This document shows, piece after piece, positions 1 to 5,898 of a stretch of DNA of 15,388 bases. The notes under the pieces were generated by a model. It had not been told where the DNA came from. It searched no databases and was given only the letters and a program-made list of their open reading frames with translations. The stretch's first letter is position 1. Every line of letters starts with the position of its first letter. The DNA comes from DATMBL01 sp050735975 (GTDB lineage Bacteria > Desulfobacterota > Binatia > UBA9968): positions 1-15,388 of the forward strand of contig JBOHVS010000357.1 of the NCBI GenBank assembly GCA_050735975.1, read 5' to 3'. The position numbers and the translations under genes were made by a program.

Positions 1-8
1 TAGCCGCG

Positions 9-1256
9 CTAAGTTTTTTGGGCTCTGACTATTCGTCCGCTCGCCACCACGATAAAAACAGAAATAACCAAACATGCAAGAGAAACCCAGAAAGCGATCG
101 CGTAACTTTTTGTCATGTCAAAGAGGAACCCGCCGAGCCACGCCCCGACCGCGCCGCCGATCCCGATACTAAAAGTAAAATACCCGAATATCGCGCCGAA
201 ATGTTTGCCGTGGAAGATATCGGCGGAGATCGCCGACAACACCAACGCCCGAGAGCCTTGGCCAAGGCCATAGCAAAGCGCATATGTATAGAGGAGCCAT
301 GGCAGGGAATTATCGTTCATCACGAGCAGCGCAAAGACGCCGACGGCCGAGATCGCCTGCACCCAGGTGAAGACAGTCTCCCGTTTCATTACGTCGGCCA
401 GGTAGCCGAAAAGAACCCGGCCAAAGACGCTAATCACTCCCATCAGTCCGAAAATCGATGCGGCAAAGACTTTCGCATAACCCATGTCTATGGCATGGGC
501 TATTTGATGGGTCACTATGATTTGATTACCCATGCTCGCCAGGGTTCGTGCGATGAACAGCAGCCAGAAAGCCGGATTAGTGAGCGCCCGCTTGACCGTC
601 CAATCCGTTTTTTCCTGTTCTTCAACCGGCGCTTTTGCCCCTGGAGTTTCTCTCGGAGCTGTTGGAGAACCGGCCGGCATTAACAACGGGACGGGTGGAA
701 TCACCAAAAGCGCCGTGATCACCGCAAGGCCGATATAAGCCGCTGACCAACCCCAGTTGTTGATCATCAACTGAGTCACGGGCACCAACATAACGATGCC
801 TACGCCGCCGCCGGCCCAGGCAATTCCAAGCGCGGTCCCGCGGCGCCGTGGAAATTCCCGCGAGATGATCGCCACATGCGGGACCATGCCGATCAAGGCG
901 ATGCCGGCGGCGCTTACCACACCGACCCAAAAATAAAACTCCCAAATTGAAGAGATTGTCGAACTAAAAGTTAAGCCGGCGCCGAGCACTAAGCCGCCCA
1001 GCATCAGGGTCTTGCGCGCTCCGATGCGGTCGATCAGGCCGCCGGCCAACGGTAAGCACATCCCTTCAAAAACAATCGCGAGCGAGATCGCTCCCGCGGT
1101 TGCAGCGCGAGACCAGCCGAACGCATCCAACATGGCCACGAAGAACACGCCAAATGTGCCGTGCAGGCCACGGCTCACAGCGATGTGAAGAAAAGCGAGA
1201 GCGACAATGCCGTAACGTTTGACCGCCGCAATCCAAGATGTCGTGAGTTGAGTCAT
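9..1256 (-). CDS. MFS transporter, possible carboxylate carrier
   Basis: A 415-residue integral membrane protein with the hydrophobic pattern of a 12-helix major facilitator. A motif-A-like loop GGLIDRIGARK (about 72-82) follows the second helix, and a second, weaker copy, GRVLFGYLADVMKR (about 279-292), lies in the C-terminal half. A charged cytoplasmic linker (about 193-225, rich in Pro, Glu and Lys) separates the halves. The N-terminal half, with GVFFVAMLDAFGWSRA, recalls monocarboxylate/oxalate:formate-type MFS proteins, so a small organic acid is a reasonable but unproven substrate. The start is the ATG at 1254-1256. No Shine-Dalgarno sequence precedes it, because the sequence directly upstream is degenerate AACCT-type repeat. 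The gene stands alone and ends 9 bases from the window edge. The family is certain; the substrate is unknown. Confidence 0.9.
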   Translation of the reverse strand: MTQLTTSWIAAVKRYGIVALAFLHIAVSRGLHGTFGVFFVAMLDAFGWSRAATAGAISLAIVFEGMCLPLAGGLIDRIGARKTLMLGGLVLGAGLTFSSTISSIWEFYFWVGVVSAAGIALIGMVPHVAIISREFPRRRGTALGIAWAGGGVGIVMLVPVTQLMINNWGWSAAYIGLAVITALLVIPPVPLLMPAGSPTAPRETPGAKAPVEEQEKTDWTVKRALTNPAFWLLFIARTLASMGNQIIVTHQIAHAIDMGYAKVFAASIFGLMGVISVFGRVLFGYLADVMKRETVFTWVQAISAVGVFALLVMNDNSLPWLLYTYALCYGLGQGSRALVLSAISADIFHGKHFGAIFGYFTFSIGIGGAVGAWLGGFLFDMTKSYAIAFWVSLACLVISVFIVVASGRIVRAQKT

Positions 1257-1261
1257 GATGC

Positions 1262-1414
1262 AGGCTAAGGCTAAGGTTTAGGTTTAGGTTGAGGTTAGGT
1301 AAATGTCCGGAAGTTTCTAGAATGTAACTGCAATCTTAACCCGATCGCGAGCATCGTTAATACTTCGAACGCCGAACCTCGAACGCTCGGACGTTCGAAC
1401 ATCGAACGTCCAAC
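1262..1414. repeat. Two-part degenerate repeat spacer (AACCT-type plus GTTCG-type)
   Basis: The spacer between the MFS gene and the next gene has no ORF of note. 1262-1300 is a run of AGGTTTAGG-like units (AACCT on the minus strand). 1363-1414 is a run of CGAAC/GTTCG units. Read on the minus strand, the order is GTTCG block and then AACCT block, the same order as on the plus strand at 11341-11522. Identical 13-mers occur at both places: gaacctcgaacgc at 1374-1386 is the reverse complement of 11345-11357, and tcgaacatcgaac at 1395-1407 is the reverse complement of 11375-11387. The function is unknown. Confidence 0.8.
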
Positions 1415-1425
1415 TTGCTTGTTCT

Positions 1426-1827
1426 TCACCAACACTTTTCGAGAAGCTGAATACAAAACTCCAGTATGTCTTCAGCTTCGTGCGTGGCAATGCTCTCGCC
1501 CTCGTCGTGCAGCCGAAAGCGAATATTGCGAATTCTCTGCAAGCGCACGGCCTCCAAACGCATAATCAGCTCCTTATCCACCGCCTTCTCTAACAACTCC
1601 GGCAAACTGCGCGCAGACCACGGAGGCGCGTGCAGCCGCGCCTTTAGCCAGTCTTCCATCGCCTGATCGCAAAGGACCAAGGCATCGAGTTCGGAAAGGT
1701 TGCCCGACGACCAGCCATTCATCGCTCGGCTGACCGTGCGAATTGCGCGGCCTTCCGGAGAGTGATGTCCCTTGATCTTTTCCTTCTCTGCTAGGTTCGC
1801 AAGAATCGCTTGGGGGTCGAAACCCAT
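1426..1827 (-). CDS. Small HEPN-like all-helical protein
   Basis: 133 residues if started at ATG 1825-1827. Not recognised as a named family. The sequence is amphipathic-helical, with an acidic stretch DQAMEDWLKARL (about 54-65) and then LQRIRNIRFRLH (about 96-107). The R100-N-x5-H107 arrangement fits the Rx4-6H signature of HEPN domains, which occur in toxin RNases, in nucleotidyltransferase partners and in non-catalytic helpers. The final helix (about 115-131) also fits that fold. The frame stays open upstream to an ATG at 1972-1974, which would give 182 residues and has GAGGAAG 9 bases in front of it. The extra 49 residues look unstructured and cover the promoter region of the divergent gene, so I prefer the shorter form, even though its GAGGAAG lies over 20 bases upstream. 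A HEPN assignment is tentative. Confidence 0.6.
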   Translation of the reverse strand: MGFDPQAILANLAEKEKIKGHHSPEGRAIRTVSRAMNGWSSGNLSELDALVLCDQAMEDWLKARLHAPPWSARSLPELLEKAVDKELIMRLEAVRLQRIRNIRFRLHDEGESIATHEAEDILEFCIQLLEKCW

Positions 1828-1972
1828 GGTGCGCGCTCGTGATTTGTTGCTTCCTCTTATAACATAACACGCTTCTTCACGTAGCCGTAGTCCGCCTGGT
1901 TCTCTTTCGTTTGACAGCCAGTCAGCAGACCCATATGGTAACGCGGTCCTATAAACTTCGGAGGTAAGAAGC

Positions 1973-2935
1973 ATGGAACCGCTTCCTCGTGGCGCGAATT
2001 TTCAACGCGCCAAGATGCTTTGGGAGATCGGCCTGCATATCGCCGGCGACCCGAACACGCCGTATTACGGGCCGCGAGATATGTGCATCTCCGTTGGCAG
2101 CGGCTCGCACGAAAACTTCCGACCCTGGCTACGGATGTCGACCGGATCGCCCATCCTCGCCCATGGGATTTGCCGGGGCGATTTGGAAATGACCATGATC
2201 AATCCGTCCGGACTCCTCACGCAGGCTTATCGCGGCACCGGATTGTTCCCGGAGCCTTTGCCGGTTCGCGTGCTCGCGACTTACCCGTCCTGGGATCGTT
2301 ACGTACACGTCATCCATCCCCGCACCGGCTTAAAATCGCTCGCCGAGATTAAAGAGAAAAAGTATCCGCTGCGGCTTTCCATCCGTGAGGACAAGACGCA
2401 CTCGACGCGCGTGTTGCTGGATCAAACGTTACAGGTGTACGGCTTCACCCTCGCTGATTTGGAATCGTGGGGAGGAAGTCTCCAACTCAACGGCGGCCCA
2501 GGGGATCAGAGACGATTGGACGCCATGCGGGCGGGAACCATCGATGCGATTTTTGATGAGGGGCTCGTGCTCTGGTTTGATGAGGCGCTCGCAGTTGACA
2601 TGCGGCCCGTAATCCTCGAGGACTGGGCGTTCGACAAACTTCAAGCGCTCGGCTGGCGCCGAGTGCTGATTCCTAAGGGACGGTATGCTCACCTCAAAGC
2701 TGATCATGAGTGCATTGATTACAGCGGGTGGCCGCTCTACACACGCGCTTCTTTGCCGGATAACGACGCCTACAAGGTGGTCGATGCGATCAACGCGCGC
2801 AAAGACGAAATCTTCTGGGAGGATTCGTATACCGGAATAGGCCAGCTTGGACAGGACAGCGACGCGGCTCCGCGGGATGTTCCGCTCCATCCGGGCGCCG
2901 AGAGGTGGTATCGCGAGCACGGCTTCGCCGTGTAA
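1973..2935 (+). CDS. TAXI-family TRAP-type solute-binding protein without signal peptide
   Basis: A 320-residue protein resembling TAXI (TRAP-associated extracytoplasmic immunogenic) binding proteins. Supporting segments are YGPRDMCISVGSGSHENF near 31-48, the GDLEMTMINPSG segment near 69-80, VLATYPSWDRYVHVIHPRTGLKSLAEIK near 99-126, and GTIDAIFDEG near 188-197. Family members normally bind a carboxylate or amino acid in the periplasm for a TRAP permease. Here the N-terminus (MEPLPRGANFQRAKML) is neither a signal peptide nor a lipobox. A TAA at 1952-1954 lies in frame 21 bases upstream, and a strong GGAGG (1960-1964) precedes the ATG, so the start is secure. No TRAP membrane subunit is nearby. 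The protein probably stays in the cytoplasm as a sensor or binding protein, or the secretion signal was lost. The start CATG is shared with the alternative start of the divergent gene. Confidence 0.75.
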   Translation: MEPLPRGANFQRAKMLWEIGLHIAGDPNTPYYGPRDMCISVGSGSHENFRPWLRMSTGSPILAHGICRGDLEMTMINPSGLLTQAYRGTGLFPEPLPVRVLATYPSWDRYVHVIHPRTGLKSLAEIKEKKYPLRLSIREDKTHSTRVLLDQTLQVYGFTLADLESWGGSLQLNGGPGDQRRLDAMRAGTIDAIFDEGLVLWFDEALAVDMRPVILEDWAFDKLQALGWRRVLIPKGRYAHLKADHECIDYSGWPLYTRASLPDNDAYKVVDAINARKDEIFWEDSYTGIGQLGQDSDAAPRDVPLHPGAERWYREHGFAV

Positions 2936-2976
2936 CAGTGCGGCCTTATTCTTCTTTACTAAGGACTCAGCGCTTT

Positions 2977-4215
2977 CTACTCAGCACTTCTTTTAATGTG
3001 CTCCTTGAGCGCCGTTAACGTCGGCGCAATGGGACGAAGCGCGTTTTCCGGAACTGGAATCGCCGATGGCTGTTTCAAGCCGTGCCCGGTTACGTTGCAA
3101 ACGACAAGATCATCCCGACTTATAACGCCGCCGTCGCGCAATTTCTTTGCCGCTGCCACCGACGTTGCGGCGGCTGGCTCGGCAAAAATTCCGGCGAGGT
3201 GGCCGAGCACAGTTTGCGCCTCGATAATTTCCGCGTCGGTGAGAGCTACAGCGTGGCCTCCCGAAGCGCGTATCGCTTGGAGCGCACGCCAACCCAAGGA
3301 GACAGGATTACCCACTTGAATACTTTCAGCGACCGTCGGGCGCACAACCACGGGCTCGATCTCAGGAAGTTCCTTCTCGAAGGCGGCAACGATCGGCGCC
3401 GCGGCTTCACTCTGCGCGACCACAAGCTTAGGCGCGCGCTCAATCCAACCTAACGACAAGAACTCCTGGAACCCCTTCCTCATGGCGAAGATGCCCGTAC
3501 CGCCGGCGGTCGGATGAATGACCCAATCGGGAACATCTCCATCGAGTTGGTCGACCAGTTCATAGGCGTATGACTTCTTCCCCTCGTCCCGATAAGGATT
3601 GGAGGAAAGACAATCGTACCAACCAAATTCCTTAACGGCGGCTTTGTAGAGCTTCGCCACTTCGTAATCGAAGTCGCCGTCTACGACCACGACGATCGCC
3701 CCATAGGCGCGCGCCTGGATGATCTTCGACGGCGCCGTCCCTGCCGGGACCATAACGATACTTTTCAATCCGGCCGCCGCTGAATAGGCAGCCACCGAAG
3801 CGGCGGCGTTGCCCGTGGAAATGACGGTGCTTGTTGTAAAGCCCAGTTCCTTCGCCGCGGACAATCCGACGCTGTTACTCCGGTCTTTGAGCGATCCGGT
3901 GGGTAGAACGGTATCGTTCTTCAGATATAGGCGTGGGATCCCTACGCGGTCCGAAAGCCGTTCGGAGCGCAGTAGCGGCGTGCCTCCTTCACCGAGAGAA
4001 ACGATCGACGAACGATGCTCAACCGGAAAAAAATCGAACCAACGCCAGATGGTCGGATTCCGGCTGTTACGGAGCGCGTCTCGATCTGCCTTGGTGAAAT
4101 GATCGATTACGACGTTGGCCTCGAGAATGCTTCGGCAAGAGTTACAATCAAACGTGGTCTTGGATCTCGATTCGGCGCCGCATTTCGGACAGCGTAACGA
4201 TCTGATCTTGCCCAT
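2977..4215 (-). CDS. thrC: Threonine synthase with N-terminal zinc ribbon
   Basis: A 412-residue PLP enzyme that would convert O-phospho-L-homoserine to threonine. An N-terminal zinc ribbon is formed by C9/C12 and C24/C27. The fold-type II core follows: LGEGGTPLLRS (74-84), the PLP lysine K110 in PTGSLKDRS (105-113), and the phosphate-binding STGNAAAS segment just after. HPTAGGTGIFAM forms the glycine-rich cofactor loop. The length and the ribbon fit the class of threonine synthases in archaea and many environmental bacteria, rather than the longer yeast/E. coli type. The related cysteate synthase is a possible alternative, but no coenzyme M genes are nearby. The start ATG at 4213-4215 lacks a clear Shine-Dalgarno. 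The gene converges with the TAXI gene, with 41 bases between stop codons, and stands without hom or thrB in this window. Confidence 0.88.
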   Translation of the reverse strand: MGKIRSLRCPKCGAESRSKTTFDCNSCRSILEANVVIDHFTKADRDALRNSRNPTIWRWFDFFPVEHRSSIVSLGEGGTPLLRSERLSDRVGIPRLYLKNDTVLPTGSLKDRSNSVGLSAAKELGFTTSTVISTGNAAASVAAYSAAAGLKSIVMVPAGTAPSKIIQARAYGAIVVVVDGDFDYEVAKLYKAAVKEFGWYDCLSSNPYRDEGKKSYAYELVDQLDGDVPDWVIHPTAGGTGIFAMRKGFQEFLSLGWIERAPKLVVAQSEAAAPIVAAFEKELPEIEPVVVRPTVAESIQVGNPVSLGWRALQAIRASGGHAVALTDAEIIEAQTVLGHLAGIFAEPAAATSVAAAKKLRDGGVISRDDLVVCNVTGHGLKQPSAIPVPENALRPIAPTLTALKEHIKRSAE

Positions 4216-4254
4216 AAGCTATGATGTCCGCGTTCGATCCCAACTTCCTGCTAC

Positions 4255-4589
4255 TAGACCAGCAGGCCGCTGAAAAACGCGATCTGCGAGCTGCTCAAAA
4301 AGATCTCAGAGGCGAGGCGCGCGAATCTGTCGCCAAAGGCAAGGGGCGGAGCCTACAAGTCAGAGGTCGGAGGTCAGACGTCAGAGATTGGACTTCGCTG
4401 CCTCCGTGTTCTTCGCTCTTTCTACTTTGCCCTTTGCGCTTGGCTCCATGCTCCCTGCTCCATGCGCTTTGCCAATTCGTACATTGGAGCGAGGCGGTTG
4501 AGCGCACCCTTCGACAATGCTCAGAGCCTGTCCAGTTTATCGAAGGAGCAATCGGCATTATGAGTCTTTTTCAGCGGCCGGCTAGGTCT
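4255..4589. repeat. Non-coding block bounded by inverted repeats, MITE-like
   Basis: The 366 bases between thrC and the PIN gene carry no credible gene. Perfect 13-base inverted arms lie at 4265-4277 (ggccgctgaaaaa) and 4567-4579 (tttttcagcggcc). The match continues imperfectly outward to about 4255 and 4589 (GGTCT shared after one mismatch and one extra base). Inside are GTCAGAGGTCGG-type degenerate repeats (about 4359-4390), a TTTGCCCTTTGCGC-type run (about 4415-4475) and a dispersed palindromic repeat (4508-4546). The right arm crosses the PIN stop codon at 4582-4584. The arrangement resembles a miniature non-autonomous element, but no target-site duplication could be recognised. Confidence 0.45.
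4508..4546. repeat. Dispersed palindromic repeat, copy A
   Basis: A 39-base unit with inverted ends ccttcga (4508-4514) and tcgaagg (4540-4546) and an inner GCTCAGAG. It resembles the widespread intergenic palindrome beginning CCCTTCGACAAGCTCAGG. A second copy lies at 14601-14642, and the left 20 bases of the two copies differ at about 4 positions. Copy A lies within the block bounded by inverted repeats between thrC and the PIN gene. Confidence 0.65.
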
Positions 4590-5019
4590 CTTCCGGCGAG
4601 AATGGGTTTACCGCTCTTACGGTGCCGTAGAGACGATCATGCTGGAAATCTTCAGAGATCAAATCCGAAAGCCCGTAGTGCTCAGCATAAGCCCAAAGAT
4701 GAGCATCAAACCAGCTCAGCCCGTAGGCCGCAGCGCCGCGAAACGCAAGCCGCAAGAGCGCTTCGGATGGATAGAGAATGCTGAACTGCACTAGAAATTC
4801 TTCAGCCTCGCGTCTGGCCTCATCGGGCGTCAAAATAGACCGATTTCCAACCAGAGGACGTGTTACCGCGGCAACAAACTCGACGATGGCTTGGTGAGGA
4901 ACGCGAATTGAATCCGCTTCGATTCCGTGACGCAACAACTCCGAGGCGATGCGCTGTTTGTTTGGGAAGCGAGGATCGAACCGGTAGACGAGGACGTTCG
5001 TGTCAACCAAGGCCGCCAT
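4582..5019 (-). CDS. vapC: PIN-domain toxin, VapC-like
   Basis: A 145-residue PIN-domain ribonuclease, predicted to cut RNA with Mg2+ as the toxin of a type II pair. The acidic active-site residues are visible: D6 in ALVDTNVLVY, E47 in AIVEFVAA, D105 in SWFDAHLWAYAE, and the E123-D124 pair in LISEDFQHD. The length is usual for VapC. It follows the AbrB-fold antitoxin on the same strand with a gap of 37 bases, so the two are probably co-transcribed with the antitoxin first. The Shine-Dalgarno is weak (GGATC about 8 bases before the ATG), which would favour antitoxin excess. The stop codon lies in the right arm of the inverted-repeat-bounded block, so that block may have replaced the original last residues. 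The family is firm; activity is not shown. Confidence 0.88.
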   Translation of the reverse strand: MAALVDTNVLVYRFDPRFPNKQRIASELLRHGIEADSIRVPHQAIVEFVAAVTRPLVGNRSILTPDEARREAEEFLVQFSILYPSEALLRLAFRGAAAYGLSWFDAHLWAYAEHYGLSDLISEDFQHDRLYGTVRAVNPFSPEET

Positions 5020-5056
5020 GATTCTGATCCGACTCTAACCTTGCAGAGGGTTCAAA

Positions 5057-5416
5057 TCATGCCTTCCTTTTGCCGCCTTCTTGACGGTCAGGGTCTTCGG
5101 GGAGTTGCGAGCCCGCGTACGAATCATCGTTACGACTATAGAGATCCTCCCGCGTCCACCCACGTCCCGCCTGTCTGTTATGAAGCAAGGACGGATCGAT
5201 TGCGCTCTCCCGCTTCCGCTGTCGCAACGTAGCCTGGTCGAACAACCGAAGCCCCGCCTGGGAACCCTTTTTTTTATGAGATCGTTTTGCCACCGGTATC
5301 ACCCGTAGCACCTCTCCTGCAATTTCCCAATCGATCTGGTCTCCCGGTCTAATGCCGAGCTGCTCCGCCACGGATTTGGGAAGAGTTACTTGCAGTTTAC
5401 TAGTTACCTTACTCAC
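5057..5416 (-). CDS. vapB: AbrB/SpoVT-fold antitoxin of the PIN toxin
   Basis: A 119-residue protein with an N-terminal swapped-hairpin AbrB DNA-binding domain: MSKVTSKLQVTLPKSVAEQL (1-20), then GIRPGDQIDWEI and VLRVIP to residue 41. A basic linker (KRSHKKK) leads to a C-terminal toxin-binding region with LRLFDQATLRQR (56-67) and RGWTREDLY (85-93), typical of antitoxins paired with PIN toxins. The start codon is GTG (minus strand, 5414-5416), chosen because translation then begins exactly at the family's conserved N-terminus. Many relatives end soon after the WTREDLY motif. The last 25 or so residues here (rich in Asp, Gln and Lys) may be a read-through tail. Expression is probably repressed by the antitoxin-toxin complex binding the inverted repeat in the promoter (5430-5446). 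Confidence 0.87.
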   Translation of the reverse strand: MSKVTSKLQVTLPKSVAEQLGIRPGDQIDWEIAGEVLRVIPVAKRSHKKKGSQAGLRLFDQATLRQRKRESAIDPSLLHNRQAGRGWTREDLYSRNDDSYAGSQLPEDPDRQEGGKRKA

Positions 5417-5422
5417 GTCCTT

Positions 5423-5450
5423 ACTTTAACAAGGATAGATTCCTTGTCAA
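5423..5450 (-). promoter_or_regulatory. Antitoxin promoter, possibly leaderless
   Basis: On the minus strand, a perfect -35 box TTGACA (5445-5450) is followed after 16 bases by TAAAGT (5423-5428, four of six matches to TATAAT). The predicted transcription start falls on or next to the GTG start codon at 5416, so the mRNA would have almost no leader. No Shine-Dalgarno with usable spacing is present. The boxes are seen in the sequence; leaderless initiation is an inference. Confidence 0.5.
5430..5446. promoter_or_regulatory. Inverted-repeat operator of the toxin-antitoxin operon
   Basis: caagga (5430-5435) and tccttg (5441-5446) are perfect 6-base inverted arms with a 5-base centre. They sit between the -35 and -10 boxes of the antitoxin promoter and overlap the -35 by two bases. 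The position suits autorepression by an AbrB-fold dimer or by the complex with the PIN toxin. Confidence 0.5.
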
Positions 5451-5497
5451 GCCTTCTGTTTCCGTCGGCTACACTACCACACTCGCCAAGAACGAAC

Positions 5498-5526
5498 TTG
5501 ACAGCGCGGGCGTTATCCGATACTAG
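5498..5526 (+). promoter_or_regulatory. Candidate promoter of the small membrane protein gene
   Basis: A perfect TTGACA (5498-5503) lies 17 bases before TACTAG (5521-5526). An alternative -10 is GATACT (5519-5524) with a short 15-base spacer. The CGATACTAG context resembles stationary-phase-type -10 regions, which would suit this stress-linked family. The leader would be about 27 bases and would include the AAGGAG at 5548-5553. Confidence 0.4.
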
Positions 5527-5559
5527 GCCGCTACTACCGAAACCGGAAAGGAGCATCCT

Positions 5560-5820
5560 ATGTTTGGACTTTTGACAACCATCATTGTGGGTTTCGTTGT
5601 TGGCATAATCGCAAAATTCATAATGCCCGGTAAGGAAAACATGGGAATCATCGCGACGACCTTGCTGGGGATCGCCGGGTCGCTCGCGGCCACCTATTTG
5701 GGTCAGGCGGTCGGCTGGTATCAGGCCGGCGAGGCAACCGGCTGGATCGGCTCTATTGTTGGCGCCTTCGTCTTGCTGTGGGTGTACCAAAAGATCAAAG
5801 CGAAAAGGGCCGCCGCTTGA
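5560..5820 (+). CDS. GlsB/YeaQ/YmgE family membrane protein
   Basis: An 86-residue, very hydrophobic protein of the transglycosylase-associated family (Pfam Transgly_assoc), whose members are usually 80-90 residues. Three membrane segments are visible: about 2-21 (LLTTIIVGFVVGIIAKFI), 28-48 (MGIIATTLLGIAGSLAATYLG) and 60-77 (TGWIGSIVGAFVLLWVYQ). The glycine-rich pattern and the central PGKENMG turn are characteristic. The C-terminus is basic (KIKAKRAAA) and probably cytoplasmic. AAGGAG (5548-5553) lies six bases before the ATG. Family members are often induced by acid, osmotic or stationary-phase stress, but their molecular role is unknown, and the family name does not imply enzymatic activity. 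The gene is monocistronic and divergent from the toxin-antitoxin pair. Confidence 0.9.
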   Translation: MFGLLTTIIVGFVVGIIAKFIMPGKENMGIIATTLLGIAGSLAATYLGQAVGWYQAGEATGWIGSIVGAFVLLWVYQKIKAKRAAA

Positions 5821-5831
5821 ACGCTCCGCTC

Positions 5832-5862
5832 CGTTCAAACGGTCGAACTGTTTGAACGTTTT
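5832..5862. terminator. Candidate terminator between convergent genes
   Basis: A perfect 9-base stem, cgttcaaac (5832-5840) with gtttgaacg (5850-5858), has a 9-base loop. It is followed by only four T on the plus strand (5859-5862), so it is at best a weak intrinsic terminator for the small membrane protein gene. The same hairpin lies just past the stop of the convergent dehydrogenase gene at 5899 and could serve both strands. Confidence 0.4.
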
Positions 5863-5898
5863 GAACCGGTCAACAAGGCGGCTCGGCCCCCGCATTTT

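Noticed and set aside
18..683. 221-codon plus-strand open frame
   Set aside because: It lies antisense to the MFS transporter, and its Arg/Asp/His-rich composition is typical of a shadow frame.
2936..2976. Terminator between the convergent TAXI and thrC genes
   Set aside because: The 41 bases hold a loose direct repeat (ACTCAGC) but no convincing stem.
4221..4784. 187-codon plus-strand open frame upstream of and overlapping the PIN gene
   Set aside because: Its translation is a product of intergenic repeats (Ser/Leu/Cys-rich runs) and of the antisense of the PIN gene, with no recognisable domain and no Shine-Dalgarno.
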